DNA of 64,000 nt from Curtobacterium sp. MCBA15_008 (GCF_001865065.1 NZ_MJGN01000056.1:82018-146017), one strand, 5' to 3'. Counted from the stretch's first letter, positions 20,657 through 28,985 are shown. Notes: generated by a model not told the origin, from the letters alone. Made by a program: numbers and translations.

Positions 20657-20691
20657 CCACCACATTCGACCCCGAACACAGGGAGTACTGC

Positions 20692-21111
20692 GTGTCCGAC
20701 TTCGAAGAGACCCTCGTCCTCGTCAAGCCCGACGGCGTCGCCCGCCAGCTCACCGGTGAGATCCTCCGCCGGATCGAGGCCAAGGGCTACGAGATCGTCG
20801 ACCTGAAGATGCTCACGGCGCCGCGTGACCTGCTCGACGCCCACTACGAGGAGCACCAGGGCAAGCCGTTCTTCGAGCCGCTCGTCGAGTTCATGCAGTC
20901 CGGCCCGGTCGTCGCCGTGCGCGTCGCCGGCAACGGCGTCATCGCCGGCTTCCGGTCGCTCGCCGGCACCACCGACCCGACCTCGGCCGCGCCGGGCACC
21001 ATCCGTGGTGACCTCGGTCGCGACTGGGGCCTCAAGGTGCAGCAGAACCTGGTGCACGGGTCCGACAGCCCCGAGTCGTCCGCGCGCGAGCTCGCGCTCT
21101 GGTTCGCCTGA
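20692..21111 (+). CDS. ndk: Nucleoside diphosphate kinase
   Basis: A 139-residue NDK, which moves the gamma phosphate of ATP to NDPs through a phosphohistidine. The active-site histidine is His122 in NLVHGSDS. KPDGVARQL (residues 12-20) and the IRGDLGRDWG stretch near 104-113 are family landmarks. The usual RGDFA is RGDLG here, a mild change. The start is GTG at 20692, because GGGAG (20681-20685) sits six bases upstream and the product begins MSDFEETLVLVKPD at the expected place. It closes the ileS-folC-DUF4233-ndk group, 35 bp after the DUF4233 stop. Confidence 0.96.
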   Translation: MSDFEETLVLVKPDGVARQLTGEILRRIEAKGYEIVDLKMLTAPRDLLDAHYEEHQGKPFFEPLVEFMQSGPVVAVRVAGNGVIAGFRSLAGTTDPTSAAPGTIRGDLGRDWGLKVQQNLVHGSDSPESSARELALWFA

Positions 21112-21126
21112 GCCGCGGGGACGACC

Positions 21127-21978
21127 GTGACGAACAACAACGACCGACCCACCAAGAACGAGCGTCGCCAGCACGCACGTGACGTCGCCCGGCAGCGCGC
21201 CGACGCCGAGAAGCGCCGCAAGCGCCGCAACCGCTGGTTCCTGCAGGGCGGCATCGGCGTCGGCATCATCGCGATCGCGGCCATCGTGGCGATCGTCATC
21301 GTGAACGTGAACAACGCGAACACGGTGTCGGCGACGGGCCCGAAGAACATGGCGACCGGTGCGATCCAGTTCACCGGCCAGAACGGCGAGGTCACCCCGG
21401 TGACCACCGGCAACGTCACGGCGAACGGGACGGCCACGCCGGTCCCGACCAAGAACGCCGACGGCGCGGTCGCCGTGACCGAGTACGTCGACTGGGCCTG
21501 CCCGGTCTGCAAGCAGTTCGAGGCCGCCTACGCCGACCAGATCCTCGACAAGGTGAAGTCGGGCGAGGCCACGCTGGCGATCCAGCCGGTGTCGATCCTC
21601 GACCGCAGCTACCAGAACTCGCGCTACGCCAGCCGTGCCGCGAATGCCGCGATGTGCGTCGCGAACTACGCCCCGGACAAGTTCCTCGACGTCCAGACGC
21701 AGTTCTTCGACAACCAGCCGGAAGAGGGCACCGCGGGCCTGACGAACGCCGAGATCGCGAAGCTCGTGAAGGCGGGCGGGGCGACGGGGTCGAACGTCTC
21801 CGAGTGCCTGTCGAGCGAGCAGTTCAAGGGCTGGGTGACGAAGTCGACCAAGGACGTCGTCGCGGACCCGGCACTGCAGGGCACGCAGGGCTTCGGTACG
21901 CCGACGATCCTGGTGAACGGCAAGAAGGTCGACACGCTGACCAACGTCATCTCCGAGATCGACGCGGCCGCGAAGTAG
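21127..21978 (+). CDS. Membrane-anchored DsbA-like thiol oxidoreductase (copy 1)
   Basis: A 283-residue protein. A basic cytoplasmic N-tail is followed by one membrane helix (about residues 42-61), and the rest lies outside the membrane. The DsbA/thioredoxin-4 domain has the redox motif CPVC in EYVDWACPVCKQFE and the cis-Pro loop GTPTILVNG. It probably oxidises cysteines in exported proteins or helps fold them. The GTG at 21127 starts 15 bp after ndk. It is a paralogue of the convergent gene at 22148-22999: same length, same topology, and the same GPKNMA segment just after the membrane helix. The neighbouring VKOR gene supplies the likely electron acceptor. Confidence 0.88.
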   Translation: MTNNNDRPTKNERRQHARDVARQRADAEKRRKRRNRWFLQGGIGVGIIAIAAIVAIVIVNVNNANTVSATGPKNMATGAIQFTGQNGEVTPVTTGNVTANGTATPVPTKNADGAVAVTEYVDWACPVCKQFEAAYADQILDKVKSGEATLAIQPVSILDRSYQNSRYASRAANAAMCVANYAPDKFLDVQTQFFDNQPEEGTAGLTNAEIAKLVKAGGATGSNVSECLSSEQFKGWVTKSTKDVVADPALQGTQGFGTPTILVNGKKVDTLTNVISEIDAAAK

Positions 21979-22017
21979 GCCGGCACCGGCCGACGGCCGC
22001 CGGCCCGCTGCGGCTCG

Positions 22018-22077
22018 CACAACCAAAGTCGCCCCGAACCACGCGCATGCGCGGTTCGGGGCGACTTTCGTTGTGCG
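22018..22077. terminator. Palindromic element between convergent dsbA-like genes
   Basis: The arms GCACAAC-AAAGTCGCCCCGAACC and the matching GGTTCGGGGCGACTTT-GTTGTGC pair, with one mismatch between the blocks, around a GCGCATGCGC centre. It is related in sequence to the element at 27747-27808. Position suggests two-way termination. Confidence 0.6.
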
Positions 22078-22147
22078 GCGTCGACCGGCGCCGCGGCCAC
22101 CGGGCTGCCGCGCCACCGGCGCCGCAGCCACGACGAGGGTGAGCGCC

Positions 22148-22999
22148 CTACGCGGCGCCGCCGTTCTGCTCGGCGAACGCGGCGAACGCGTCCGTGTCGG
22201 TCAGCGAGCCGGTGTACTGCTTCCCGTTGACGATGATCGTCGGCGTGCTCGTCACCTTGTCGAGCGACGAGTTCGGGATCGCCTCGTTGAGCACCCGGTT
22301 CGTGGCGTCGCCGACCCAGCCCGCGAATCGTTGGTCCTGGATGCAGGACGCGACCTCGCCGCTCGTCGCGCCGGCGGCCTTCGCCAGGGCGGCCAGCTTG
22401 TCGTTCGTCAGCCCGCGGGTGCTCTCGGACGGCTGGTTCTCGTAGAGCGAGGTGTTGTACGCCAGGAACGCGTCCGGGTCGTCGTTCGCGACGCAGGCGG
22501 CCGCAGCGGCCGAGCGGGTGGAGTACTTCGACCCGAGCGAGACCCGGTCGAGCAGGTTGAACGGATGCAGTTCGAGCGTCGCCGAGCCGTCCTTCACCCA
22601 CTGCTGGATCTGGGGCATCTGGCTCGTCTCGAACTGGTTGCAGTACGGGCACATGTAGTCCGAGTACACGGTGATGTTGGTCACCGAGTCGTCCTGCTCC
22701 GTCGGGGTCGGCTTCCCGCCCTCGGGCGTGGCCTTCGTCGTCACGGGCTGGATCTGCCCGTCGACGCCGTGCAGCAGGACCCCGTCGCTCGCCATGTTCT
22801 TCGGACCGGGACCCGCCGGCTGCACCGAGTTCGCGATCACCACGACGACGATCGCGACGACCGCGAGCCCGCCGACGATGATGCCGCTGATCCCCAGGGT
22901 CCGGTTGCGGCGCCGACGCGCCTGCTCCTTCTCACGTGTCTCGCGAGCGCGTTCCCGCGCTGCCGCTCGCCGTGCCTTCTTGCCGTCGTCCTCGCTCAT
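22148..22999 (-). CDS. Membrane-anchored DsbA-like thiol oxidoreductase (copy 2)
   Basis: A 283-residue paralogue of the gene at 21127. A charged N-tail rich in Arg/Glu is followed by one membrane helix (about residues 35-58), then the DsbA-like domain with the redox pair CPYC in YSDYMCPYCNQFE and cis-Pro loop STPTIIVNG. The post-membrane segment GPKNMASDG matches the other copy. It lies 100 bp after the VKOR gene on the same strand, so the two are probably one operon. This layout resembles the mycobacterial DsbA-VKOR pair. It likely acts as the disulfide donor recharged by VKOR. Confidence 0.9.
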   Translation of the reverse strand: MSEDDGKKARRAAARERARETREKEQARRRRNRTLGISGIIVGGLAVVAIVVVVIANSVQPAGPGPKNMASDGVLLHGVDGQIQPVTTKATPEGGKPTPTEQDDSVTNITVYSDYMCPYCNQFETSQMPQIQQWVKDGSATLELHPFNLLDRVSLGSKYSTRSAAAAACVANDDPDAFLAYNTSLYENQPSESTRGLTNDKLAALAKAAGATSGEVASCIQDQRFAGWVGDATNRVLNEAIPNSSLDKVTSTPTIIVNGKQYTGSLTDTDAFAAFAEQNGGAA

Positions 23000-23099
23000 C
23001 GAGATCGAGCGTAGGTGCTGCCCACACGCCGATCCGCCGTCCTGGCTGGGAAGGAACCAGGAATTCGGTGACGCGTCATCGACAACGTCCAGGGAGGGA

Positions 23100-23702
23100 T
23101 CAGAAGGACGTCAGGATCGTCGGGAACTTGATGAGGATCGTCACGATGATGACCAGGTAGTTCGCCAGCGGGAACGCCCAGCAGAAGGGCAGCAGCAGCC
23201 GGCCGACACGCTGCGTGCCGGCGCCGAAGCGACCCTGCGCGGCGTTCCAGATCGTGAACACCCAGAACATCGGGATCGTCATCGACCAGACGAGCATGCA
23301 CCACGGGCAGAGCGCGCCGATGAACCAGACCGTCTGCGTGAAGAGCCACGTCACGAAGACCCACGCCAGGAACACGCCCGCGTTGAACGCGATCCAGAAC
23401 CAGCGCGAACCGTTCCGGAAGCCGGCGAGCAGCATCACCGCGACGGCGATCGGCGCGACGAAGCCCATCACGCCGAGCAGCGGGTTCGGGAAGCCGAACA
23501 GGTGCCCCTGCCAGCTGGCCATCACGTCCGAGCAGCTGATGAACGGGTTGACGTCGCAGGACAGCACCTTCTTCGGGTCCGCGTACTTCGCGAACTCGTC
23601 GAGGACGAGCGAGAAAGACCCGTACAGGCCCACCAGACCGGTGATCAGGAGGAAGACCCCCATGGCGATCGGACGTCGGACGGCAGGTGCTGGCGTGCTC
23701 AC
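23100..23702 (-). CDS. VKOR-family membrane quinone-linked disulfide oxidase
   Basis: A 200-residue vitamin K epoxide reductase homologue, the actinobacterial replacement for DsbB. Four to five helices are seen. The loop cysteine pair is in CDVNPFISCSDV and the quinone-side CxxC is CPWC in GALCPWCMLVWS. It takes electrons from the DsbA-like protein and passes them to quinone. The GTG at 23702 begins MSTPAPAVRRPIAMG, a sensible cytoplasmic tail before TM1; the open frame further right is not protein-like. The gene precedes the copy 2 DsbA-like gene on the same strand. Confidence 0.92.
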   Translation of the reverse strand: MSTPAPAVRRPIAMGVFLLITGLVGLYGSFSLVLDEFAKYADPKKVLSCDVNPFISCSDVMASWQGHLFGFPNPLLGVMGFVAPIAVAVMLLAGFRNGSRWFWIAFNAGVFLAWVFVTWLFTQTVWFIGALCPWCMLVWSMTIPMFWVFTIWNAAQGRFGAGTQRVGRLLLPFCWAFPLANYLVIIVTILIKFPTILTSF

Positions 23703-23970
23703 GGCGTCATCATCGCACGCCCGTTCCGGTCCTTTCCGGGTGCGGCATGCGATAATCGCTGCATGTCGTGCGGCCGATCCGCGCGACGACGAATGCTTTC
23801 CGGGCGCCGCCCGGACGATCAGGTGCGGTGAGAGCGCACCGTGACCGCGATGCGCACGACGCACCGGTCACAAGACAGCGAACGCGGGGGCGTGGTCGCC
23901 ACCCGCTACAACTACAGAATTCCCGCCGCCCGACGAGGGCGCGAGCGGGGTCAAGGAGTGCACCAGGTCC

Positions 23971-26757
23971 ATGGTGGAGCAGAACAACGACAACACGAAC
24001 CACGAAGAAGTCGCGCCGAAGCGTCGCGGTCGCCTGTTCGGCGGCCGTCGCGCCCGGTCGGCAGGCAGCCTGGAGGCACGGGGTGACGCCGCGCAGGCGG
24101 CTCCGGCCGACGAGACGGTCGCGCTGACGGACGAGACGGTCACCGCACCGGAGACCGCAGCGGCGGTGCCCGCGGTCTCGGTCGAGGTCGACGCGGTCGC
24201 CAGCCCGAGCGCCGAGCCGCACGACGTGAGCACCCTGACCGGCGACCTGCCGGTCGTGGACGCCACCGGGACGGCGGCGGCGAGCGTCGAGGACGAGGCG
24301 AGCCGCGCCTCCAGTCCGGACGCCGCCGGAACCGACACGCCGGACGAGCCGGCGTCACCCGCCGCGGCCGAGCCGTTCGTGCCGAAGGCGACGAGCACGC
24401 TCAGCCTGATCTTCCACGCGCCGGTCCTGCCGGAGCTGCCGTACCGCGCCCCCCGCGTGGACGAGGACGACGACGACGAGCAGGGCGGCGGACGCCGTCG
24501 CTCCCGCCGCCGCGGCACCAGCGCCGACCGCGAGCCGCGCGACCTGCGGGAACCGCGCGAACCGCGCGACCACCAGGAGCCCCGTCGCCGCGAGGTCGAG
24601 TACATCACCGAGCCGCAGAAGGTGAAGGGCTCGACCCGGCTCGAGGCGAAGAAGCAGCGCCGCCGCGACGGCCGTGACGCCGGGCGTCGTCGCCAGGTCG
24701 TCACCGAGGACGAGTTCCTCGCCCGCCGCGAGAGCGTCGACCGCCAGATGATCGTCCGTTCGAGCTCCTCGACGATCGAGATCGGCGTGCTCGAGGACAA
24801 CGTCCTCGCCGAGCACTACGTCACCAAGTCGCACAACGTGTCGCTCATCGGCAACGTGTACCTCGGCAAGGTCCAGAACGTGCTGCCCTCGATGGAGGCG
24901 GCGTTCGTCGACATCGGACGCGGTCGCAACGCCGTGCTCTACGCGGGCGAGGTCGACTGGGCCTCGGTCGACACCGGCAACCACGGCCGACGCATCGAAG
25001 CCGCGCTGAAGCCCGGCGACAAGGTGCTCGTGCAGGTCACGAAGGACCCGGTGGGCCACAAGGGCGCCCGGCTCACCAGCCAGGTCTCGCTGCCCGGCCG
25101 CTACCTCGTGTACGTGCCGAACGGCTCGATGAACGGCATCTCGCGCAAGCTGCCGGACACGGAGCGCGCGCGCCTCAAGAAGATCCTCAAGGAGGTCCTG
25201 CCGGAGCACGCGGGCGTCATCGTCCGCACCGCCGCCGAGGGCGCCACCGAGGAGCAGCTGACCCGCGACGTCCAGCGCCTCACCAGCCAGTGGGAGGCCA
25301 TCCAGAAGAAGGTCGCCGGCGGCCAGGCGCCGGTCATGCTCCACTCCGAGCCCGACCTGCTCGTGAAGATCGTCCGCGACGTCTTCAACGAGGACTTCAC
25401 GAAGCTCATCATCGACGGCGAGTCCGCACGGGCCACCATCGACGAGTACCTGACCGCGGTCGCGCCCGACCTGAAGGACCGTGTCGAGCTCTACGACGGC
25501 CCGGACTCCTTCGAGGAGTACCGCCTCAACGAGCAGATCGAGAAGGCCCTCGACCGCAAGGTCTGGCTGCCCTCCGGTGGTTCGCTCGTCATCGACCGCA
25601 CCGAGGCCATGACGGTCATCGACGTCAACACGGGGAAGTTCGTCGGCTCCGGCGGCAACCTCGAGGAGACCGTCACGAAGAACAACCTCGAGGCAGCCGA
25701 GGAGATCGTCCGCCAGCTCCGCCTGCGCGACATCGGCGGCATCATCGTCGTCGACTTCATCGACATGGTGCTCGAGTCGAACCGCGACCTCGTGCTGCGT
25801 CGTCTCGTCGAGTGCCTGAGCCGCGACCGCACGAAGCACCAGGTCGCCGAGGTCACCTCGCTCGGCCTCGTGCAGATGACCCGCAAGAAGATCGGCGTCG
25901 GGCTGCGCGAGTCCCTCGACGAGGTCAACGCCAAGGTCAACGACAACAACGCCGACCCGGGTCCGTCCAAGAGCCGGCGAAAGAGCCGTGGCGGCAACGG
26001 GTCGAACGGCAACGGCAACGGCGGCAACGGCGGCGGCAACGGTGGAGCGCCCGAGGCGAAGTCCTCGCAGGCGCACCAGATCACCGACGACGTGAAGAAC
26101 GCGCTGTCGCGGATCGCCGCGTCGACGATCCCGCACGAGGAGCACGACACGCCCGCATCCGCTCCGGCGGCCTCGGTCGAGAGCCCCTCGTCGCCGACGT
26201 CCTCGCCGGACGCGTCCGAGCAGGGGGAGCAGTCCTCCGGCCCGAAGCGTCGTCGTCGCCGCGGCGGCCGGGGTGCGGGTGCGCCCGACACCGCGTCCAC
26301 CGAGTCCGCGTCCACCGAGTCCGCGTCGGCTCCGGAGGCTGCCGCTTCCACCGCGCCCGAGGCACCCGTCGCGCCGGTCGTCGAAGCACCCGGCGCCGAA
26401 GCACCCGTCGCCGACGCCCCCGTGGCCGAGTCGCCGGTCGTCGAGGCTCCGGCGGTCGAGGAGCAGGCGCCGAAGGCTCCGACGCGTCGTCGGGTCAGCT
26501 CCAGCGCCCCGGTGACCCCGACCGAGACCTCGGTCGCGATCCTCGACATCCCGATCGCCGCCACGAAGCGCGAGCCGCGAAAGGTCAGCGGTGACGCCGA
26601 GTCGCTGCTCGACTCCGTCCTGCAGGCGCTCCCGGAGCCGAAGCAGCCGGGGCAGGGGCGTTCGCGTTCGCGCCGCGTCTCGTCGCCGAGCATCAGCGCT
26701 CCGGCGACCACCGACGGCGACACCACCGACGACGGCCCCGTGATCCTGGGGAACTGA
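23971..26757 (+). CDS. rne: Ribonuclease E/G
   Basis: A 928-residue endoribonuclease that starts mRNA decay and trims rRNA/tRNA. Residues 1-210 are disordered and Ala/Glu/Arg-rich. An S1 RNA-binding domain lies near 280-340 (GNVYLGKVQNVLPSMEAAFV). The DNase-I-like catalytic part carries metal aspartates in VIDVNTGKFVG (near 548) and VVDFIDM (near 594). After MTRKKIGVGL (636) the usual zinc-link CPxC pair is missing; the protein goes straight into a Gly/Asn-rich linker and a second disordered arm. The only cysteine seen is in LVECLSRD. The ATG at 23971 follows a 268-bp gap that may be a long 5' leader. Two inverted motif copies lie in the N-terminal disordered codons. Confidence 0.93.
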   Translation: MVEQNNDNTNHEEVAPKRRGRLFGGRRARSAGSLEARGDAAQAAPADETVALTDETVTAPETAAAVPAVSVEVDAVASPSAEPHDVSTLTGDLPVVDATGTAAASVEDEASRASSPDAAGTDTPDEPASPAAAEPFVPKATSTLSLIFHAPVLPELPYRAPRVDEDDDDEQGGGRRRSRRRGTSADREPRDLREPREPRDHQEPRRREVEYITEPQKVKGSTRLEAKKQRRRDGRDAGRRRQVVTEDEFLARRESVDRQMIVRSSSSTIEIGVLEDNVLAEHYVTKSHNVSLIGNVYLGKVQNVLPSMEAAFVDIGRGRNAVLYAGEVDWASVDTGNHGRRIEAALKPGDKVLVQVTKDPVGHKGARLTSQVSLPGRYLVYVPNGSMNGISRKLPDTERARLKKILKEVLPEHAGVIVRTAAEGATEEQLTRDVQRLTSQWEAIQKKVAGGQAPVMLHSEPDLLVKIVRDVFNEDFTKLIIDGESARATIDEYLTAVAPDLKDRVELYDGPDSFEEYRLNEQIEKALDRKVWLPSGGSLVIDRTEAMTVIDVNTGKFVGSGGNLEETVTKNNLEAAEEIVRQLRLRDIGGIIVVDFIDMVLESNRDLVLRRLVECLSRDRTKHQVAEVTSLGLVQMTRKKIGVGLRESLDEVNAKVNDNNADPGPSKSRRKSRGGNGSNGNGNGGNGGGNGGAPEAKSSQAHQITDDVKNALSRIAASTIPHEEHDTPASAPAASVESPSSPTSSPDASEQGEQSSGPKRRRRRGGRGAGAPDTASTESASTESASAPEAAASTAPEAPVAPVVEAPGAEAPVADAPVAESPVVEAPAVEEQAPKAPTRRRVSSSAPVTPTETSVAILDIPIAATKREPRKVSGDAESLLDSVLQALPEPKQPGQGRSRSRRVSSPSISAPATTDGDTTDDGPVILGN
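24067..24083 (+). repeat. Dispersed motif copy in rne N-terminal region
   Basis: AGCCTGGAGGCACGGGG, in frame in the disordered N-terminal arm. It forms an inverted pair with the copy at 24300. Confidence 0.6.
24300..24317 (-). repeat. Dispersed motif copy in rne N-terminal region (inverted)
   Basis: GGACTGGAGGCGCGGCTC on the minus strand. It is identical over 18 bases to the copy in the proB-proA gap at 31535. Confidence 0.75.
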
Positions 26758-26759
26758 CG

Positions 26760-27695
26760 ATGTCGAACCCGGGCGACCCGCAGCGGTCGCAGCAGGACCG
26801 CGGGTACTACGGTGCGGGCTGGCAGCAGCCCGCACCGGGCCCGCAGGCCCAGCAGCACCCGCAGCAGCAGGCCCCGCAGCAGCCGTACGGCGGCGGGCAG
26901 TACGGAGCACCGCAGTACGGCGCACCGCAGCCCGGCCCCGCCGCCGGACAGCAGTTCGCCGGACAGCAGTACGGCGGGCCGTCCGGGGCTCCGCAGCGCC
27001 GTCAGCGCGCTGCGGCCGACCCCCGCCGGGCGTTCGCGCCGGGAGCGTCGGTCACGAACACCGCCGGCGCGCTCATCGCCGTCGTGTCGCTCGTGCTCGT
27101 CGAGTTCGTCTCCGGACTCATCGGGCTGCTCGGCACGTCGCTCGTGGTCCACCCGTTCTCGTCCTACGGCGCGGGCAACAGCCTGCTCGGCGGGTTCGTC
27201 CGCGGGGTCTTCGCCTCACCGTTCCCGTTCTACGCCGGGGCGTTCCTCGCGCTCGCGTTCCTGACGCCGATCGCCCGCCGCAGTCCGCTGCCGACGGTGC
27301 TGCTCCGTGCGGTGCTCGCCGGAGCCGCCGGCACCGTCGCCCTCGCGCTCGTCGGCGTCTTCACGGGGTCCTTCGGGGCCGTTCGGTACGGGGGAGCACG
27401 ACTCGTCATCGACGTCGTGACGACGCCGCTGCAGAACGGCATCCCGTTCACCGTGCTGCTGCTCGCGACCTCGACCGCCGCGTGGCTGTGGCTCGGACGC
27501 CCGCGAGGCGGACGCCGTGCCGCCGGAGCCCCCGGCACGCCCGGCACCGTCCGACCGGCGGACGCCGTACCGCCGGCGACCGTGCAGACCGCACCGGTCC
27601 AGCAGCAGCCGCAGCACCCCCAGCAGCCGCAGGTGCCGCCGTACGGCGGTCAGCAGCCGCCGACCAACCCCTGGGGTGGTCCGGCGCCCCGCTGA
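26760..27695 (+). CDS. Membrane protein with Pro/Gln-rich tails
   Basis: A 311-residue protein of unknown function. Residues 1-95 are rich in Gln, Pro, Gly and Tyr (repeated QYGAPQ/QYG units). Four membrane helices follow between about 98 and 250 (LIAVVSLVLVEFVSGLIG; FYAGAFLALAFL; AGAAGTVALALVGVF; VLLLATSTAAWLWLG). The C-terminal 60 residues are again Pro/Gln-rich, ending NPWGGPAPR. It starts two bases after the rne stop, so it is translationally linked to RNase E, which hints at a shared membrane context but proves nothing. I recognise no domain. Confidence 0.75.
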   Translation: MSNPGDPQRSQQDRGYYGAGWQQPAPGPQAQQHPQQQAPQQPYGGGQYGAPQYGAPQPGPAAGQQFAGQQYGGPSGAPQRRQRAAADPRRAFAPGASVTNTAGALIAVVSLVLVEFVSGLIGLLGTSLVVHPFSSYGAGNSLLGGFVRGVFASPFPFYAGAFLALAFLTPIARRSPLPTVLLRAVLAGAAGTVALALVGVFTGSFGAVRYGGARLVIDVVTTPLQNGIPFTVLLLATSTAAWLWLGRPRGGRRAAGAPGTPGTVRPADAVPPATVQTAPVQQQPQHPQQPQVPPYGGQQPPTNPWGGPAPR

Positions 27696-27746
27696 GTCGT
27701 CCCGGAGCGCTCAGCGCCTCGACCCTCCGGGGCCGCGCACGGCGTT

Positions 27747-27808
27747 CGCACACCGCAAGTCACCCCGAACCGCGCCATCGCGCGGCTCGGGGTGACTTGC
27801 ACCGTGCG
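27747..27808. terminator. Palindromic element between convergent genes, related to 22018 element
   Basis: The arms read CGCAC..GCAAGTCACCCCGA and TCGGGGTGACTTGC..GTGCG around a CGCGC centre. The left arm aligns with that of the 22018 element (AAGTCGCCCCGAACC against AAGTCACCCCGAACC). It sits between the membrane protein gene and the DUF4031 gene. Confidence 0.6.
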
Positions 27809-27850
27809 GTGCGCACGCCACGCGGAGGCCGGAGGCGGCGTGCCGGGGCA

Positions 27851-27868
27851 GAGCCGCGCCTCCGGGCC
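27851..27868 (-). repeat. Dispersed motif copy (variant) at 3' side of the DUF4031 gene
   Basis: GGCCCGGAGGCGCGGCTC on the minus strand, immediately downstream of the stop at 27872. CCGG replaces CTGG in the core. Confidence 0.5.
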
Positions 27869-27871
27869 GGG

Positions 27872-28144
27872 TCAGAAGACGCGCTTGTCCCGCTGGGCGA
27901 CCCGCAGTCCGCTCGCGATGAGCCGGAGCACCAGCTCGCGCCCGGAGACCGCGGTGGCCCCGGCGGCGACGAGTTCGTCGTACCGCGCGAGGGGCACGTC
28001 GTAGTGGTCGTGGTCGAACGCGCGGCGGGGGATCCCGGCACGTTCGGCGAAGGCGTGCAGCTCGTCGTAGGATCGGTCACTGACGAGGTGTGACCACACC
28101 GTGTCGTGCGCAGGCCAGGTCGGCGGGTCGATCAGCACGGTCAC
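27872..28144 (-). CDS. DUF4031 small protein
   Basis: A 90-residue protein starting MTVLIDPPTWPAHDTVWSHL and containing RRAFDHDHYDVP, both characteristic of the DUF4031 family of actinobacterial and proteobacterial proteins. Its function is unknown; the conserved His/Asp cluster DHDHYD could bind a metal. The GTG at 28144 is chosen because the family start motif begins there; the open frame upstream runs through the rplU promoter and is not protein-like. It is divergent from rplU. Confidence 0.82.
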   Translation of the reverse strand: MTVLIDPPTWPAHDTVWSHLVSDRSYDELHAFAERAGIPRRAFDHDHYDVPLARYDELVAAGATAVSGRELVLRLIASGLRVAQRDKRVF

Positions 28145-28170
28145 ACGAGCAAGCTTACGTGTGTCGCCGT

Positions 28171-28200
28171 TTGACCGGACGTAGGGGGATCGAGTATTCT
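28171..28200 (+). promoter_or_regulatory. Promoter of rplU-rpmA with hairpin over the -10
   Basis: A -35 TTGACC (28171-28176) and -10 TATTCT (28195-28200) are 18 bp apart. A perfect 9-bp inverted repeat (28186-28194 with 28199-28207) has the loop TATT, so the -10 lies in the centre of a palindrome. This suggests an operator over the ribosomal promoter. Confidence 0.6.
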
Positions 28201-28324
28201 CGATCCCTGGTGTCAGCGGGCCGTTCTGCCTGCGTCGCCGATCGGGCCCGGGCCTCCGGGAGCCGCTCGTGCAGAAGTGGGCACCCGAGACTTCCCTCAA
28301 GCAGAGTTACGTAAGGATTTCCAC

Positions 28325-28633
28325 GTGGTTTACGCAGTAGTGCGCGCCGGCGGCCGTCAGGAAAAGGTCGAGGTCGGGACGATCATCACGCTCGACCGTG
28401 CCAAGGCCGACGACAAGGGCAACATCGACCTCGCCCCGGTGCTCCTCGTGGACGGTGACAAGATCACGTCGGCGGCTTCCGAGCTCGCCAACGTGACCGT
28501 CACCGCCGAGGTGCTCGAGGACCTCCGCGGTCCGAAGGTCATCATCCAGAAGTTCAAGAACAAGACCGGGTACAAGAAGCGTCAGGGTTTCCGCGCTGAG
28601 CTGACCCGCGTCAAGATCACCTCGATCGCGTAA
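28325..28633 (+). CDS. rplU: 50S ribosomal protein L21
   Basis: A 102-residue L21, which binds 23S rRNA in the large subunit. It begins [18 protein letters not shown], the standard actinobacterial start, which fixes the GTG at 28325; a purine-rich AAGGA lies about eight bases upstream. The C-terminal part [15 protein letters not shown] is the basic RNA-binding segment. It is followed 14 bp later by rpmA and then a strong terminator, so L21-L27 form their own unit. The transcript leader from the predicted promoter is about 120 nt. Confidence 0.97.
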   Translation: MVYAVVRAGGRQEKVEVGTIITLDRAKADDKGNIDLAPVLLVDGDKITSAASELANVTVTAEVLEDLRGPKVIIQKFKNKTGYKKRQGFRAELTRVKITSIA

Positions 28634-28647
28634 GGCGGGAGTAGAAG

Positions 28648-28899
28648 ATGGCACACAAGAAGGGTGCGAGCTCCACTCGCAACGGTCGTGACTCGAACGC
28701 ACAGCGCCTCGGCGTGAAGCGCTTCGGTGGCGAGGTCGTCAACGCCGGCGAGATCATCCTCCGCCAGCGCGGGACCCACTTCCACCCGGGCGCCAACGTC
28801 GGCCGCGGTGGCGACGACACGCTGTTCGCCCTCTCGGCCGGTTCGGTCGAGTTCGGCACCAAGGGCGGCCGCAAGGTCGTCAACATCGTCAACGCGTAA
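28648..28899 (+). CDS. rpmA: 50S ribosomal protein L27
   Basis: An 83-residue L27, whose N-terminal tail reaches the peptidyl-transferase centre. It starts directly [16 protein letters not shown], without the extra cleaved prefix found in Firmicutes. The conserved core includes [11 protein letters not shown] and [20 protein letters not shown] ribosome site precedes the ATG at 28648. It is co-transcribed with rplU and followed by an intrinsic terminator at 28922. Confidence 0.98.
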   Translation: MAHKKGASSTRNGRDSNAQRLGVKRFGGEVVNAGEIILRQRGTHFHPGANVGRGGDDTLFALSAGSVEFGTKGGRKVVNIVNA

Positions 28900-28921
28900 C
28901 ACCACTGACGATCTGACTCTG

Positions 28922-28964
28922 CGGGAGGGGCGGGCCACGTGCCCGCCCCTCCCGTTCTTTCTTT
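28922..28964 (+). terminator. Intrinsic terminator after rpmA
   Basis: A perfect 14-bp GC stem, 28922-28935 with 28941-28954, loop CACGT, followed by TTCTTTCTTT. It separates L21-L27 from obgE, so obgE needs read-through or a promoter inside this gap. Confidence 0.93.
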
Positions 28965-28985
28965 GCAACACCTAGGAGTGGACCC

